Below are positions 24,350 to 33,259 of a stretch of 64,000 nt of DNA, piece by piece. The stretch spans positions 1 through 64,000 of the forward strand of contig CAVQVN010000003.1 of the NCBI GenBank assembly GCA_963717135.1, read 5' to 3'. Positions within the stretch are counted from its first letter, which is position 1. Each line of letters starts with the position of its first letter. The DNA is from UBA4744 sp963717135. GTDB taxonomy: Bacteria; Actinomycetota; Acidimicrobiia; Spongiisociales; UBA4744. The notes below the pieces were generated by a model, which was given only the letters and a program-made list of their open reading frames with translations, had not been told where the DNA came from and did no database searches. The position numbers and the translations under genes were made by a program.

Positions 24350-26095
24350 CTATTTCCAGATGCCGTTGACGTCCTGGCCGTACCCGATCCACTCCTGGGT
24401 GGTCCGTGGTTCACCCTGCCAGAAGTAGTAACGCGGGTTCGGTCCGAGCACATAGGTGTTGGCCCGGAACCGGTTGTTCCAGGCCCCGAATACCTGCACC
24501 CCACCGCTCCAATCGACCACCCCGGTATAGCCCTCCGTCATAGTGATCACGTTGTCGTGAACGTAGAGGTTCCTTAGTTCCCAGGGTCCATACTGGGGGG
24601 TCCCGGCACGAGTATCGTGTTTCCCGGCGATCCCGTGGGCGTTGCCCGACACCACGTTGGAGAAGATCTCCACGTTGGGAGACGCGAACACCAGGATCCC
24701 GGCGCCATCCAGCGTGAACTTCGAACCCCAGCCGTTGCCCTGGACCACATTGTCCCGTATCACCGCGTCGTAGCTGATCTCGTGGAAAATACCCGGTCCC
24801 CGATTGTCGACCACGAGATTGTCCTCATATGTCGTGTTGATGTTGTTGCCATCGGTCCACAACCCCGGCCCCATGTTGTCGTGGACATTGTTGCCACGAA
24901 CCACCAGGTTGCTGGTCCCCACAAACTTGGTGCCGCCCGCTTCAAAGCTGGAGTCGAAACCGGCGGTATTGTTGAAGGCGATCTCGTTGCCCTCGATCAA
25001 TACGTCCTCGCCCGGACCGGCGATACCCCACTGTCCGTTGTGATGCACATTGTTGCCCACCACCTTCGCTCCGTGACAGATCGTGATCCCACCCGTCGCA
25101 TTGAACCGAACCTCATTGTCCTCAATCAGCCAATCACGGCTACACGGACTCGGATACCCCTTCGCAGCAATCGCTCCACGCGACACCGGCGGGGCATAGT
25201 GTTCAATCACCAATCCCCGAATCGTCACATTCCGCGCCGATCCCCGAAACGCATGCGCCGTCACACCTTCACCCGTCAACACCGCCCCAGGCTCCCCCAC
25301 AAACGTGTTCCCATCCTTCGGCACCACCGACTGCCGTCGATGTGTACCAGCCTTGATCACAAAACTCGTCCCCTCGGGATTCGCATCCACCAACGCCTGA
25401 ATGTCCTCACCCGGAGATATGACGCAACCTGTTGGGATAGGAGTGAGGTTGAGCGCCCGGGTAAGGAATGAGGCCATCTCGTCTCGGCGAGCCGGGGCGG
25501 CGGGACAGTATCGGAGCGGGTTGTTCGCGCACCCAGTGGTAATCCCCAGCTGGTACATGCGTTCGCTGTAGCCTCGATACCAGGCATTACCGGCCACGTC
25601 CGCGAAGTAGCCCTGGGCGGGGGGAAGGTTCTGATCCTCACCAATTGTCCGAAGGATGAACGCACCCATCTGCGCCCGGTTGACGATCTCGCTGGGATGG
25701 AAACCCCCGTCGGGGAACCCCTCGGTGATCCCCAACTCGAAAAGGCGCTCGACGTAGCCGGTGTACCACTGCCCAGCGGGCACATCCCAGAAATATCCCT
25801 GATAGGAGGGCGAGTTGTCGGCCTCACCGATGGCCCGAAGCAGGAACGCCGCCATCTCGGCGCGGGTTACTGCCTTGGCCGGACAATAACGATCGTCAGC
25901 ACAGCCCTGCGTTATACCAGCTGCCGCGATTGCTTCTATGTTCGGTTCATGCTGGTTGCCGTTGTCGTCCCCAAACCTACCCTCGCAGGTGGTCAACGCA
26001 GGAGCTGAAGGAATCGGCGTCAGCACACCCGCCCCTAACGTCAGAAGCATCAAGGCCAGAAGCAGACGAGACCAATGCCTCACCTTCTGAGCCAT
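24350..26095 (-). CDS. S-layer-anchored right-handed beta-helix protein (three SLH domains)
   Basis: A secreted protein of about 581 residues starting at ATG 26095 (AQKVRHWSRLLLALMLLTLGAG signal). Three SLH repeats follow in the N-terminal third, each with the ITxGCxxxxYCP / ITEGFPDGGFHP pattern and aromatic-Gly motifs (WYTGYVERLFELGITEGF; WYRGYSERMYQLGITTGC); these bind cell-wall polymers. The C-terminal two thirds is a parallel beta-helix with PbH1 repeats (VVGNNVHHNGQWGIAGP, VLIEGNEIAFNNT, LVVRGNNVHDNMGPGLW). Such helices are pectate-lyase or mannuronan-epimerase-like or phage-tailspike-like. No catalytic residues can be named. Its paralogue lies directly upstream. Confidence 0.85.
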   Translation of the reverse strand: MAQKVRHWSRLLLALMLLTLGAGVLTPIPSAPALTTCEGRFGDDNGNQHEPNIEAIAAAGITQGCADDRYCPAKAVTRAEMAAFLLRAIGEADNSPSYQGYFWDVPAGQWYTGYVERLFELGITEGFPDGGFHPSEIVNRAQMGAFILRTIGEDQNLPPAQGYFADVAGNAWYRGYSERMYQLGITTGCANNPLRYCPAAPARRDEMASFLTRALNLTPIPTGCVISPGEDIQALVDANPEGTSFVIKAGTHRRQSVVPKDGNTFVGEPGAVLTGEGVTAHAFRGSARNVTIRGLVIEHYAPPVSRGAIAAKGYPSPCSRDWLIEDNEVRFNATGGITICHGAKVVGNNVHHNGQWGIAGPGEDVLIEGNEIAFNNTAGFDSSFEAGGTKFVGTSNLVVRGNNVHDNMGPGLWTDGNNINTTYEDNLVVDNRGPGIFHEISYDAVIRDNVVQGNGWGSKFTLDGAGILVFASPNVEIFSNVVSGNAHGIAGKHDTRAGTPQYGPWELRNLYVHDNVITMTEGYTGVVDWSGGVQVFGAWNNRFRANTYVLGPNPRYYFWQGEPRTTQEWIGYGQDVNGIWK

Positions 26096-26215
26096 TCTGT
26101 TGCGCCCGGCGAGAAACACCCGGTTGCTGCCAGTAGCAGTGGTTTCATGCCCGCACAACGTACCACAGGTCGGCAAGAAGCCTCACCGCGTGTGGTCGCC
26201 ATCCGAGCATGGACG

Positions 26216-27511
26216 TCAGTTGGTCCAGGTGCCACTGGTGTCATGACCATACGCGACCCACTCCTGCGTGGTCCGCTCTTCGCCTTCCCAGAAGTAGTAG
26301 CGAGATCCCGACCCAAGTCGGTATGTGTTGCCTTGGAAACGATTGTTCCAGCTCGTGTAGACGAGTCCGGTTCTGCTCAAGTCGAAGACACCGGTTTGAC
26401 CGCTACTCATAATCACATTGTCGTGAACGTATAGATCTCGCAGTTCCCATGGCCCGTGCAACGGAGTCCCGGTACGTTCGTCGTGCTTTCCGATTATGCC
26501 GTTCGTGTTCCCCGTAAGGACGTTGCCATAGACTTCGACATTGGGGGACGAGAAGATGAGAATGCCGGGTCCGTTCGGGGCCGCCTCTGCACCCCAGCCG
26601 TTCCCCTCAACGGTGTTATCCCGGATCACGGCGTTGTAGCTGATCTCGTGGAAGATACCTGGTCCCCGATTGTCGACCACGAGATTGTTCTCATAGATGG
26701 TGTTGATGTTGTTGCCGTCGGTCCATAGGCCGGGGCCAAGGTTGTCGTGCACATAGTTGTGGCGGACGGTCAGGTCGACCGTTCCCACGAACTTGGTACC
26801 TCCGGCCTCCCAGTTGGAGTCAAAGCCCGCCGTATTGTTGAAAGCGATCTCATTGTCTTCGATCAGGACATTATCGCCCGGCCCGGCGATGCCCCACTGG
26901 CCGTTGTGATGGATATAGTTGCCAATGACCTTGATGCCGTGACAGATTGTCAATCCGCCGGTGGCGTTGTAACGGATTTCGTTGTATTCGACGAGCCAGT
27001 TCTGACTGCAAGGAGCCGGGTAGTCCTTGGCGGCCAGCGCCCCACGCGAAAGCGGAGGAGCATAGTGCTCGATAATCAGACCGCGGATCACTACATCGCT
27101 GGCCGATCCCCAAAAAGCTCGTTCCGTAACATCCTCGCCCGTGAGTACCGCCCCCGACTCGCCGACGAACACATTCTTGTTCTTCGGAATCACTGATTGC
27201 CGCCTGTGTACCCCCGCCTTTATCAGGAAGCTTGTCCCTTCCGGGTTGGCGGCAACCAGCGCCTGCAGATCATCCCCCGGAGCAACCACTACGTCGAACT
27301 CGGACATCGCGATCGTCGAAGGGGTCGTGGTGGTCCATGTGGTGGTTGTTTCCGGGGTCGTAGTTGACTCGGTGGTGGTCGATCCCATCGCCGCAGGTTC
27401 AGTCGAATTCGATGGTGAACCCGTCGTCTCGGCGGACAGGATGATCACGAGCCCGACAAGAATGAGCACTCCGGCGGACAGTATCAGCGTTGTACGGAAC
27501 CATCTTGCCAC
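26216..27511 (-). CDS. Membrane-anchored beta-helix protein, paralogue of the SLH protein
   Basis: A 431-residue protein with an N-terminal membrane segment (TTLILSAGVLILVGLVIIL, about residues 7-26), a Ser/Thr-rich linker of about 45 residues (ETTTTWTTTTPST), then a beta-helix nearly collinear with the neighbouring protein. Shared strings include NPEGTSF, GTKFVGT, DGNNIN and ISYNAVIRDN. It lacks SLH domains and is held by a transmembrane helix or lipid-independent anchor instead. The two genes are a tandem duplication in which only the anchor differs. The role on the cell surface is unknown. Confidence 0.85.
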   Translation of the reverse strand: MARWFRTTLILSAGVLILVGLVIILSAETTGSPSNSTEPAAMGSTTTESTTTPETTTTWTTTTPSTIAMSEFDVVVAPGDDLQALVAANPEGTSFLIKAGVHRRQSVIPKNKNVFVGESGAVLTGEDVTERAFWGSASDVVIRGLIIEHYAPPLSRGALAAKDYPAPCSQNWLVEYNEIRYNATGGLTICHGIKVIGNYIHHNGQWGIAGPGDNVLIEDNEIAFNNTAGFDSNWEAGGTKFVGTVDLTVRHNYVHDNLGPGLWTDGNNINTIYENNLVVDNRGPGIFHEISYNAVIRDNTVEGNGWGAEAAPNGPGILIFSSPNVEVYGNVLTGNTNGIIGKHDERTGTPLHGPWELRDLYVHDNVIMSSGQTGVFDLSRTGLVYTSWNNRFQGNTYRLGSGSRYYFWEGEERTTQEWVAYGHDTSGTWTN

Positions 27512-27847
27512 CCCATGCCCCCTCTTGGTCTGTGGCGGGCACCCGGATTTGACTGCAGAGTGCCTAGCAGTGTCGATACCTTAACCAAGCCGCCGGGCTA
27601 GCGGGAACACCTCGCTCGCCGGTGCCCGGCAGACGCTCATGACGGACATTCTTCACCGGCAGGCCTGGGCGTACGCCGGTCGACCGGACCATCTTGGCGA
27701 CCGGTGGGGGGAGTCGCGCGGCTTAGATCCGATGACCCGGCGTATTGAGAGTGCTAGATTCCTATCCCTCTCGATTCTAGCCGGAACATCAACTCTCGGT
27801 TAGTATGCAGCTACTCTAAGTGTCAATTGGCTGGGGAGCTATAAACC
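27512..27847. promoter_or_regulatory. Divergent intergenic region with inverted repeat
   Basis: This 336-nt gap separates the minus-strand beta-helix gene from the plus-strand co-polymerase gene and must hold both promoters. GCTAGATT (27753-27760) and GATTCTAGC (27773-27781) form an imperfect inverted repeat in an AT-richer stretch, suitable as an operator. The sequence from 27780 to 27847 is AT-rich and ends with a GGGGAG RBS before ATG 27848. No gene is visible. Confidence 0.4.
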
Positions 27848-29689
27848 ATGGACAACGTTCAGGTAATCAGCGATGCCTCGCTCGAGGAACCGACCCTGCT
27901 CACGGCGGGTTGGAGGTACCGCTGGTTGGTGTTGGCCACACTCGCGCTCGGTGTTGCGCTCTCCTTGGTATTCGTAGCCGTACGCGAAGACACCTACGAA
28001 GCTTCAGCCGAGCTTTTCGTCGAAGATCCGCGAACGGTCGGCGTCTTCGCAACCGGTACCTCTACCAGACCCGAACGCTATCTCCTAGACCAGATGGAAC
28101 TCTTGCGGTCGAGGATCGTTGCGGACCGAGCCGCTGAGCTGGTCCCAGAGATCGCTCCGGAAGTCGAGCTCACCGCCGATGAGTTACAGCAAGAAGCCCA
28201 GATCCTCGGTCAATCCGACACGGACCTCATCGTCATCACGTTCTCCGCGACCGACGCGGAGACGGCTCAAGTGGGAGCCAACGCCTTGGCTCAGGCGTAC
28301 CAAGATCTACAGAGCAATGTGACGAGTGCCAGCTCGCGGGCAGCTCTCGATCAGGTGGATTCGGCGCTGGCCGGACTCGAGAGCCAGCTGGATGATCTGG
28401 GCGCGCAGATAGCCGGTCTGAGTGGCTCGATCGGGTCCGAAGCAAATATCGATGAGCAACTCGACGAAGCACTGACCGAGCTGGTCGCTCTTCAGGCGTC
28501 GTTGAGCTCGCTAGAGGTCGACTCGGACACGGAAGCAACAGGCGCGTCGGCCTCCAGGATCCGGGTTCGGCTTGATGACTTACTTCAACAGCTTCAAACA
28601 GTCGAAGTGATTCGGCGGATCAATGCCGCCGACCCAAGCTTCGCCTCGTTGCTGGAGGAACGAGCCTCGCTGGTGGAGCGCAAGAATGAACTTGCCGCGT
28701 CCCGCGACCAACTCTTGGTCAACGCCCAGTTGCAGAGCGACGGGGTGGCCCACTACTCGCCGGCTACTGCCGCGGAGCCGTCGAACGCCGCCACGCTGCC
28801 CAGGACCCTGGCCGTCGGTTTGGCGCTCGGGTTGCTGGCCGGCCTGGGCGCCGCGTATCTGCTGGCGATACGGAGACGGGTGTTCACAAACCGGTCGCAA
28901 CCGGAAACGCTCCTTCGCTCCCCGCTGCTGGCGGACGTGCCCGACTTCGAAGAAGAGGGGATAAAGACGGCCCTGCCGGTGACACAGGCCGCTCGATCTG
29001 CGGCAGCCGAAGCGTACCGATTCGCCGCAGCGTCACTCGACATCCGAATGCGCTCCGAATCAATGGAGCTCCTGGTCGTATTGTCTGCGTTGAACGGCAC
29101 CGGCAAGACCACTGCCACCGCAAACCTGGCTCTGGCTGCCGCTCGGCAGGGTCATAAAGTCCTCGTGCTCGACGCCGACTTTGGCGATCAACAGCTGAGC
29201 CGGTTGCTCGGCAAAGGCGAGTTCTCGCTGCAAATGGGACTCACCGACGCCGTCGAGGGCAACGTGCCTCTCGCGGAATGCACCCAGAGAGTGCACCTGG
29301 GCAACGACGTGGAGCTCGATCTGCTGGGTCGCGGCCGGCGACCAACCATCGCCACCGACTTCTTCAGATCTCCCGACACGCAGGCATTTCTCGAGAGTCT
29401 CAAGAGCGAGTACGACCTCATCTTCATGGATGCTCCACCGCTCATGCAGATAGCGTATGCGAGCACGATCGCCGGGTACGCCGATGCGGCGGTTGTTGTG
29501 GTCAATCACGGAAGCCCGGTGTCCGAACTCGAAGACGTTGTCAGCCGGCTCTCATTCATTAGGACGCCGGCCGCCGGTTACCTGTACAACAGAGCGCCGC
29601 TGCGTCGAGAGATGACTAGAACTGAGGGCTCCATGAAGGATGTCGTCGGCGACATGGGTTTCACCGTGCCGCCCAAGACCAGGGCCTGA
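27848..29689 (+). CDS. Wzz/BY-kinase polysaccharide co-polymerase
   Basis: A 613-residue fusion of a chain-length determinant and a bacterial tyrosine-kinase-like ATPase. An N-terminal TM helix (about 27-47), a long extracytoplasmic helical/coiled-coil region with Leu-rich heptads (about 50-315) and a second TM helix (about 322-344) form the Wzz part. The cytoplasmic ATPase has Walker A LNGTGKTTATAN, Walker A' VLVLDADFGDQQL and Walker B YDLIFMDAPP. The C-terminus after YNRAPLRREM has no Tyr cluster, unlike most BY-kinases, so tail autophosphorylation is doubtful. It controls chain length and export of the polysaccharide made by this locus. Confidence 0.88.
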   Translation: MDNVQVISDASLEEPTLLTAGWRYRWLVLATLALGVALSLVFVAVREDTYEASAELFVEDPRTVGVFATGTSTRPERYLLDQMELLRSRIVADRAAELVPEIAPEVELTADELQQEAQILGQSDTDLIVITFSATDAETAQVGANALAQAYQDLQSNVTSASSRAALDQVDSALAGLESQLDDLGAQIAGLSGSIGSEANIDEQLDEALTELVALQASLSSLEVDSDTEATGASASRIRVRLDDLLQQLQTVEVIRRINAADPSFASLLEERASLVERKNELAASRDQLLVNAQLQSDGVAHYSPATAAEPSNAATLPRTLAVGLALGLLAGLGAAYLLAIRRRVFTNRSQPETLLRSPLLADVPDFEEEGIKTALPVTQAARSAAAEAYRFAAASLDIRMRSESMELLVVLSALNGTGKTTATANLALAAARQGHKVLVLDADFGDQQLSRLLGKGEFSLQMGLTDAVEGNVPLAECTQRVHLGNDVELDLLGRGRRPTIATDFFRSPDTQAFLESLKSEYDLIFMDAPPLMQIAYASTIAGYADAAVVVVNHGSPVSELEDVVSRLSFIRTPAAGYLYNRAPLRREMTRTEGSMKDVVGDMGFTVPPKTRA

Positions 29690-29827
29690 GGGCTGGCGAC
29701 CACACGGACCCGACCGTAACCGGACCGCCGTCCAGGATGGAGCGACCGGAGTGCCCGGGGCCCGTCGAGAGCTTCTCGCTGCGGCGTTTGGCGGCCGGAC
29801 GGTGAGCCGCCGAGTGCTCACCTCTGC

Positions 29828-30763
29828 CTACGCGTACACACTCACTGTCTGTCTGGCGAAGTCGGCCACGCTTCGGCGAAGAGCTTCCGGTTCGACTACC
29901 TCGACGGCCCCACCCAAAGGGAGGATCGCGTTCCGGGCGCTCTCCAGCGATTCGAATCGAGCGATGCCGAGCAGACCGTCCGTGGGTTCGAAGGTCACGC
30001 CGAGGGCGTGTTGTACGTGAGGCGCCAGTTCGGCACTGATGCGCAGGCGCACCTCGAAGCGAGCGGCACGCGAACCGGCCTTTTCCCGCCATTGCCGCCA
30101 GAAGGCGGCCAGATCGAAGTCGGCCGGCCGCTCGAACGTGGTGTTGAGCGTCTCGACGTTGGCCAGTCGGTTGACCCGATACACGCCGGTTTGATCGGCG
30201 GCGCTCCACACCAGGTACCAGTCACCCTCCTTGGCCACCAGACCCAGTGGATCGACCGTGCGGTTCACCCGGATATGCGGCTGCCAGGCGAACTCCACTC
30301 TCAGCTGCTTTTCGTCCCAAACCGCCCGGTGCACCGTCCGCAAATGTGGAGCCGGCTGCGTCCCCCCCGTCCAGGGTGAAGGGTCGACATGAATTCTTCC
30401 CCGAACCTCGCTCTCGGACTCCCGGAGCTGCTCGGGCAACGATGCGGCCAGTTTGAGGAGAGCCGCCCGCACCTCGCCGCTCGTGCCTAGTTGATCCAAT
30501 GCCGCCGGAGCCGCCAACGAGAACAACGCTTTCACCTCCTCCGGGGTCAGCCCGGTGAGGTCACTGCGATACCTCTCCAGAATGGCGAAGCCGCCGTCCC
30601 TCCCCCGATCGGCATACACCGGCACTCCAGAGGCTCCCAGGGCATCCATGTCCCGGTAGATCGTCCGCACCGATACCTCGAGCTCTCGGGCGAGGGCCGG
30701 CGCCGTCATCCGTCCCCGGCTCTGCAACAGCATCAGTTCCGACAACAACCGGTCGGCCCGCAT
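29828..30763 (-). CDS. WYL-domain HTH transcriptional regulator
   Basis: A regulator of about 311 residues with an N-terminal DeoR-type winged helix (RADRLLSELMLLQSRGRMTAPALARELEVS, then VRTIYRDMDAL) and a WYL domain carrying RVNRLANVETL and GDWYLVWSAADQ. I start it at ATG 30763; the longer frame from 30793 would run into the operator. It is divergent from an effector-binding protein, with a perfect inverted repeat between the starts that it probably binds. The ligand is unknown; WYL domains sense nucleotides or other small molecules. Confidence 0.88.
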   Translation of the reverse strand: MRADRLLSELMLLQSRGRMTAPALARELEVSVRTIYRDMDALGASGVPVYADRGRDGGFAILERYRSDLTGLTPEEVKALFSLAAPAALDQLGTSGEVRAALLKLAASLPEQLRESESEVRGRIHVDPSPWTGGTQPAPHLRTVHRAVWDEKQLRVEFAWQPHIRVNRTVDPLGLVAKEGDWYLVWSAADQTGVYRVNRLANVETLNTTFERPADFDLAAFWRQWREKAGSRAARFEVRLRISAELAPHVQHALGVTFEPTDGLLGIARFESLESARNAILPLGGAVEVVEPEALRRSVADFARQTVSVYA

Positions 30764-30781
30764 ATTTCCAAGATTATCGAA

Positions 30782-30808
30782 AATACCTGACACAAGACGT
30801 CAGGTATT
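30782..30808. promoter_or_regulatory. Operator-like inverted repeat between WYL regulator and effector-binding gene
   Basis: AATACCTGAC (30782-30791) and GTCAGGTATT (30799-30808) are perfectly complementary arms separated by 7 nt. It lies 18 nt upstream of the regulator start and 34 nt upstream of the other start, so a bound protein could block both genes. Probable autoregulatory site of the WYL regulator. Confidence 0.7.
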
Positions 30809-30842
30809 CGGCGCGACGCTGGGCGGGATCAGGAGGAAGACG

Positions 30843-31301
30843 TTGAGTGAGAACAAAATACGAATCGTCGAACTGGAGCCGCTGCGGGTGGCGGCCACCC
30901 TGGGTTTCGGGGCGGAACCCGAGACCGAAGCCTGGGACAAACTGATGACCTGGGCTCGGGCAACCAACTCCTTGGATGGCACGCAAAGGTTCTTCGGGTT
31001 CAACAACCCCAACCCCATGCCGGGCAGCCCGAACTACGGCTACGAACAGTGGATGACCATCGGACCCGACGCGGAACCAATTGGCGATGTCGAGATCAAG
31101 CACTTCGAAGGTGGCCTATTCGCCGTGCTCCGTTGCAACGGTCTGGCCACCATCACCGAGGATTGGGGTCGACTAGCCGCCTGGCTGGAAGCGAGCCCCT
31201 ACCGGGCCGACCACCGCCCGTGCCTGGAGGAACTCATCAACTCCCCCGTTCTGCCGTACGCCGAATGGGTGTTCGATCTATATGTGGCGATAGCCGAGTA
31301 A
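30843..31301 (+). CDS. GyrI-like effector-binding domain protein
   Basis: A 152-residue single-domain protein of the GyrI-like/AraC effector-binding superfamily: an opening VELEPLRVAATLGFG, a middle FFGFNNPNP, GYEQWMTIG, and the C-terminal DLYVAIAE strand are the usual elements. It starts at TTG 30843 with AGGAGGA 5 nt upstream. It sits opposite a WYL regulator and is probably under its control; it could sense or sequester a small hydrophobic compound. It converges with the ferritin-like gene with no gap (31301/31302). Confidence 0.75.
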   Translation: MSENKIRIVELEPLRVAATLGFGAEPETEAWDKLMTWARATNSLDGTQRFFGFNNPNPMPGSPNYGYEQWMTIGPDAEPIGDVEIKHFEGGLFAVLRCNGLATITEDWGRLAAWLEASPYRADHRPCLEELINSPVLPYAEWVFDLYVAIAE

Positions 31302-32363
31302 CTACAACCGCTCAAAAGCCGGAGCCAGGGATGCCAGCCCCGGGTGTTCGGCCAGGACCCGAACGGCCAGGCTCCGCAGCTGATCCGCCGGCGGCGGGTC
31401 GGACTCAAACGGATAGACCTCGAAACTCGGGCCTGCCACGAGGCCGTTCCCGATGGGCTGCTCCATCAGATAGCGGGCAACCGGGCTCAGCAATCCCCCC
31501 ATCGCTCCGTAGAGCCGGTCGACCAGAGGGCCCTTGTCGGCGATCGGTCGGTACAGATCGTCGAGCGTCACGTAGAGGAACCTGTAGATGGCATTGACCA
31601 GATCCGACACAGGTTGCAACGACGCGGGCAAGTCGGCCGTCTTGGGATTCACCACGGCCGGACGGACCTCGCCGAGTGGGCTAACCCCATCGGCGATCTG
31701 CTCAAACTTGTAGAAATGAGTGAGTTCCTGATGAGAAGGATCGGCATACCGGTCGTCGGTGACGCCTTCACCCTGATGCACGATTACTTCGATCGCCGCA
31801 CAGGCGCTCTCCAGGTCATGGATCAGCATCAGACCGCCGCTGTCATCGGCATCGAGCTCGACCGGTGCGTAGAAGCGCGGATCGGCCAACTGGCAATCGG
31901 GTTGACTGTCGGCGAACAGGTCGAAACGATCGGACAGATCCTCGAACGCCAATTCGAGCGCGTAATAGAACTGACCGAGCGTCTCATATTGATCACCTTC
32001 GGGTGGTGCACCGGGCGCCTCCGGCCGTTCGATCACCATAAAGGCATCGCGCACCAGGTCCGGCGAGGCGGGCGCCAGTCTCAAAGTCAGCGGTGGCACG
32101 TGGTGGGGAAGCAGCCCCGGGTAGACCGGAACCAGGGCCGGGTCGCGGAAGTCGGGTCTCCCCCCCACCGCCGCCAGCAGGTTGGCGGCCAGTGCCGCGT
32201 GCAGCATCTCTTCGGTAACCACACTCCGGATCAGGCGGGCCGCCTCCGACGCTTGATCCTCGATCGAATACATCGCGTATAGATACGGGGGGACGGTGGT
32301 CAATTCCACCTTCATAGCCAGGGCCAGGTGCTGTCGAAGCTCGTCAGGGGTTGTTATCGGCAT
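31302..32363 (-). CDS. Ferritin-like domain protein (VioB/iminophenylpyruvate dimer synthase-type)
   Basis: A 353-residue protein whose first half is a ferritin-like four-helix bundle: LALAMKVELTTVPPYLYAMYSI, then VVTEEMLHAALAANLLAAVGG and HQGEGVTD with E/H ligands (ExxH in EEMLH; SHQELTHFYKF). This matches the ferritin-like domain found in VioB-type proteins, where it is linked to oxidative dimerisation. A later helical half (about 245-353) is less conserved. No secondary metabolite cluster surrounds it, so the substrate is open. Start ATG 32363. Confidence 0.72.
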   Translation of the reverse strand: MPITTPDELRQHLALAMKVELTTVPPYLYAMYSIEDQASEAARLIRSVVTEEMLHAALAANLLAAVGGRPDFRDPALVPVYPGLLPHHVPPLTLRLAPASPDLVRDAFMVIERPEAPGAPPEGDQYETLGQFYYALELAFEDLSDRFDLFADSQPDCQLADPRFYAPVELDADDSGGLMLIHDLESACAAIEVIVHQGEGVTDDRYADPSHQELTHFYKFEQIADGVSPLGEVRPAVVNPKTADLPASLQPVSDLVNAIYRFLYVTLDDLYRPIADKGPLVDRLYGAMGGLLSPVARYLMEQPIGNGLVAGPSFEVYPFESDPPPADQLRSLAVRVLAEHPGLASLAPAFERL

Positions 32364-32513
32364 ATCGATCTCCAGGGATGTTCCAGCACGGGCGGTTGGT
32401 CCCGACGATAGAGAAACGCGACTCCGCGTGTCGGGAAGATGGACAACTACCCGATGACCCCGTGCGTCCAGCCCGCGTCGGGTAGCTTCAGTACCGCACT
32501 GCGAAGGGACGAT

Positions 32514-33044
32514 ATGGAGAACGAGCGGCTCGGATCAACTCGAATTGTCGTGGGCGGCGCCATCATCGTGTTGGGGTTGCTGCTTCTGCTCGGCCGCGTG
32601 ATCGATCTCGACCTCGGTACCTTGTGGCCGTTGTTCGTGATCATCCCCGGGGTCGTGATACTCGTGTCCGGGTTGGCGGCCGCACCGGGTGGAGCCGGGA
32701 CGGCCGCCACGGTGACCGGCAGTCAGCTGACGGGGTTGGGACTGTTGTTGCTCTTCCAGAACCTCACGGGTCTTTGGCAAACCTGGGCCTATGCGTGGGC
32801 TCTGGTGTGGCCGATGTCGATTGGGCTTGGCTTGACGGCGCGGGGCGGCCTGTCGGGAGATGACAAAACCGCTCGGGACGGCGCGAAGACGGCCATGGTC
32901 GGCTTCTTGCTTTTCGTTGCCGGGTTCGCGTTCTTCGAAGGGATCCTCAATATCAGCGGGTCCTCGCTGGGCGTGGTCGGCGACTATGCCCTGCCGGCCG
33001 TGCTGATCGCGGTCGGTTTGGTCGTGATCTTTCGCCGGAAATAG
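32514..33044 (+). CDS. Small membrane protein, LiaF/DUF5668-like
   Basis: A 176-residue protein with about five hydrophobic segments (GGAIIVLGLLLLLGRV, LWPLFVIIPGVVILVSGL, and three later). The pattern of short repeated helices ending in a basic FRRK tail resembles LiaF-type and DUF5668 membrane proteins linked to envelope stress. I start it at ATG 32514 with AAGGGAC upstream; a longer frame from 32439 lacks an RBS. Function not deducible; no obvious operon partner. Confidence 0.65.
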   Translation: MENERLGSTRIVVGGAIIVLGLLLLLGRVIDLDLGTLWPLFVIIPGVVILVSGLAAAPGGAGTAATVTGSQLTGLGLLLLFQNLTGLWQTWAYAWALVWPMSIGLGLTARGGLSGDDKTARDGAKTAMVGFLLFVAGFAFFEGILNISGSSLGVVGDYALPAVLIAVGLVVIFRRK

Positions 33045-33259
33045 CGGCCGGGAACCGATCGCCTGCTCGTGCTCCCCTACTCGGTGTTGCTTTGCCCAGC
33101 AGGTGCAACATGTCGACCTCTCTCCTCACACGTGCTCTCCGGCATGAGACGGGGGACTGTCTGAGCGAAGCGAAGACTGAGGGAACAAAGACCTTGATTG
33201 CCTGGCCGTTATGCCCCCTCCGACTTCGGCCTATCGCACCAACATCGCGAAAAATCACC

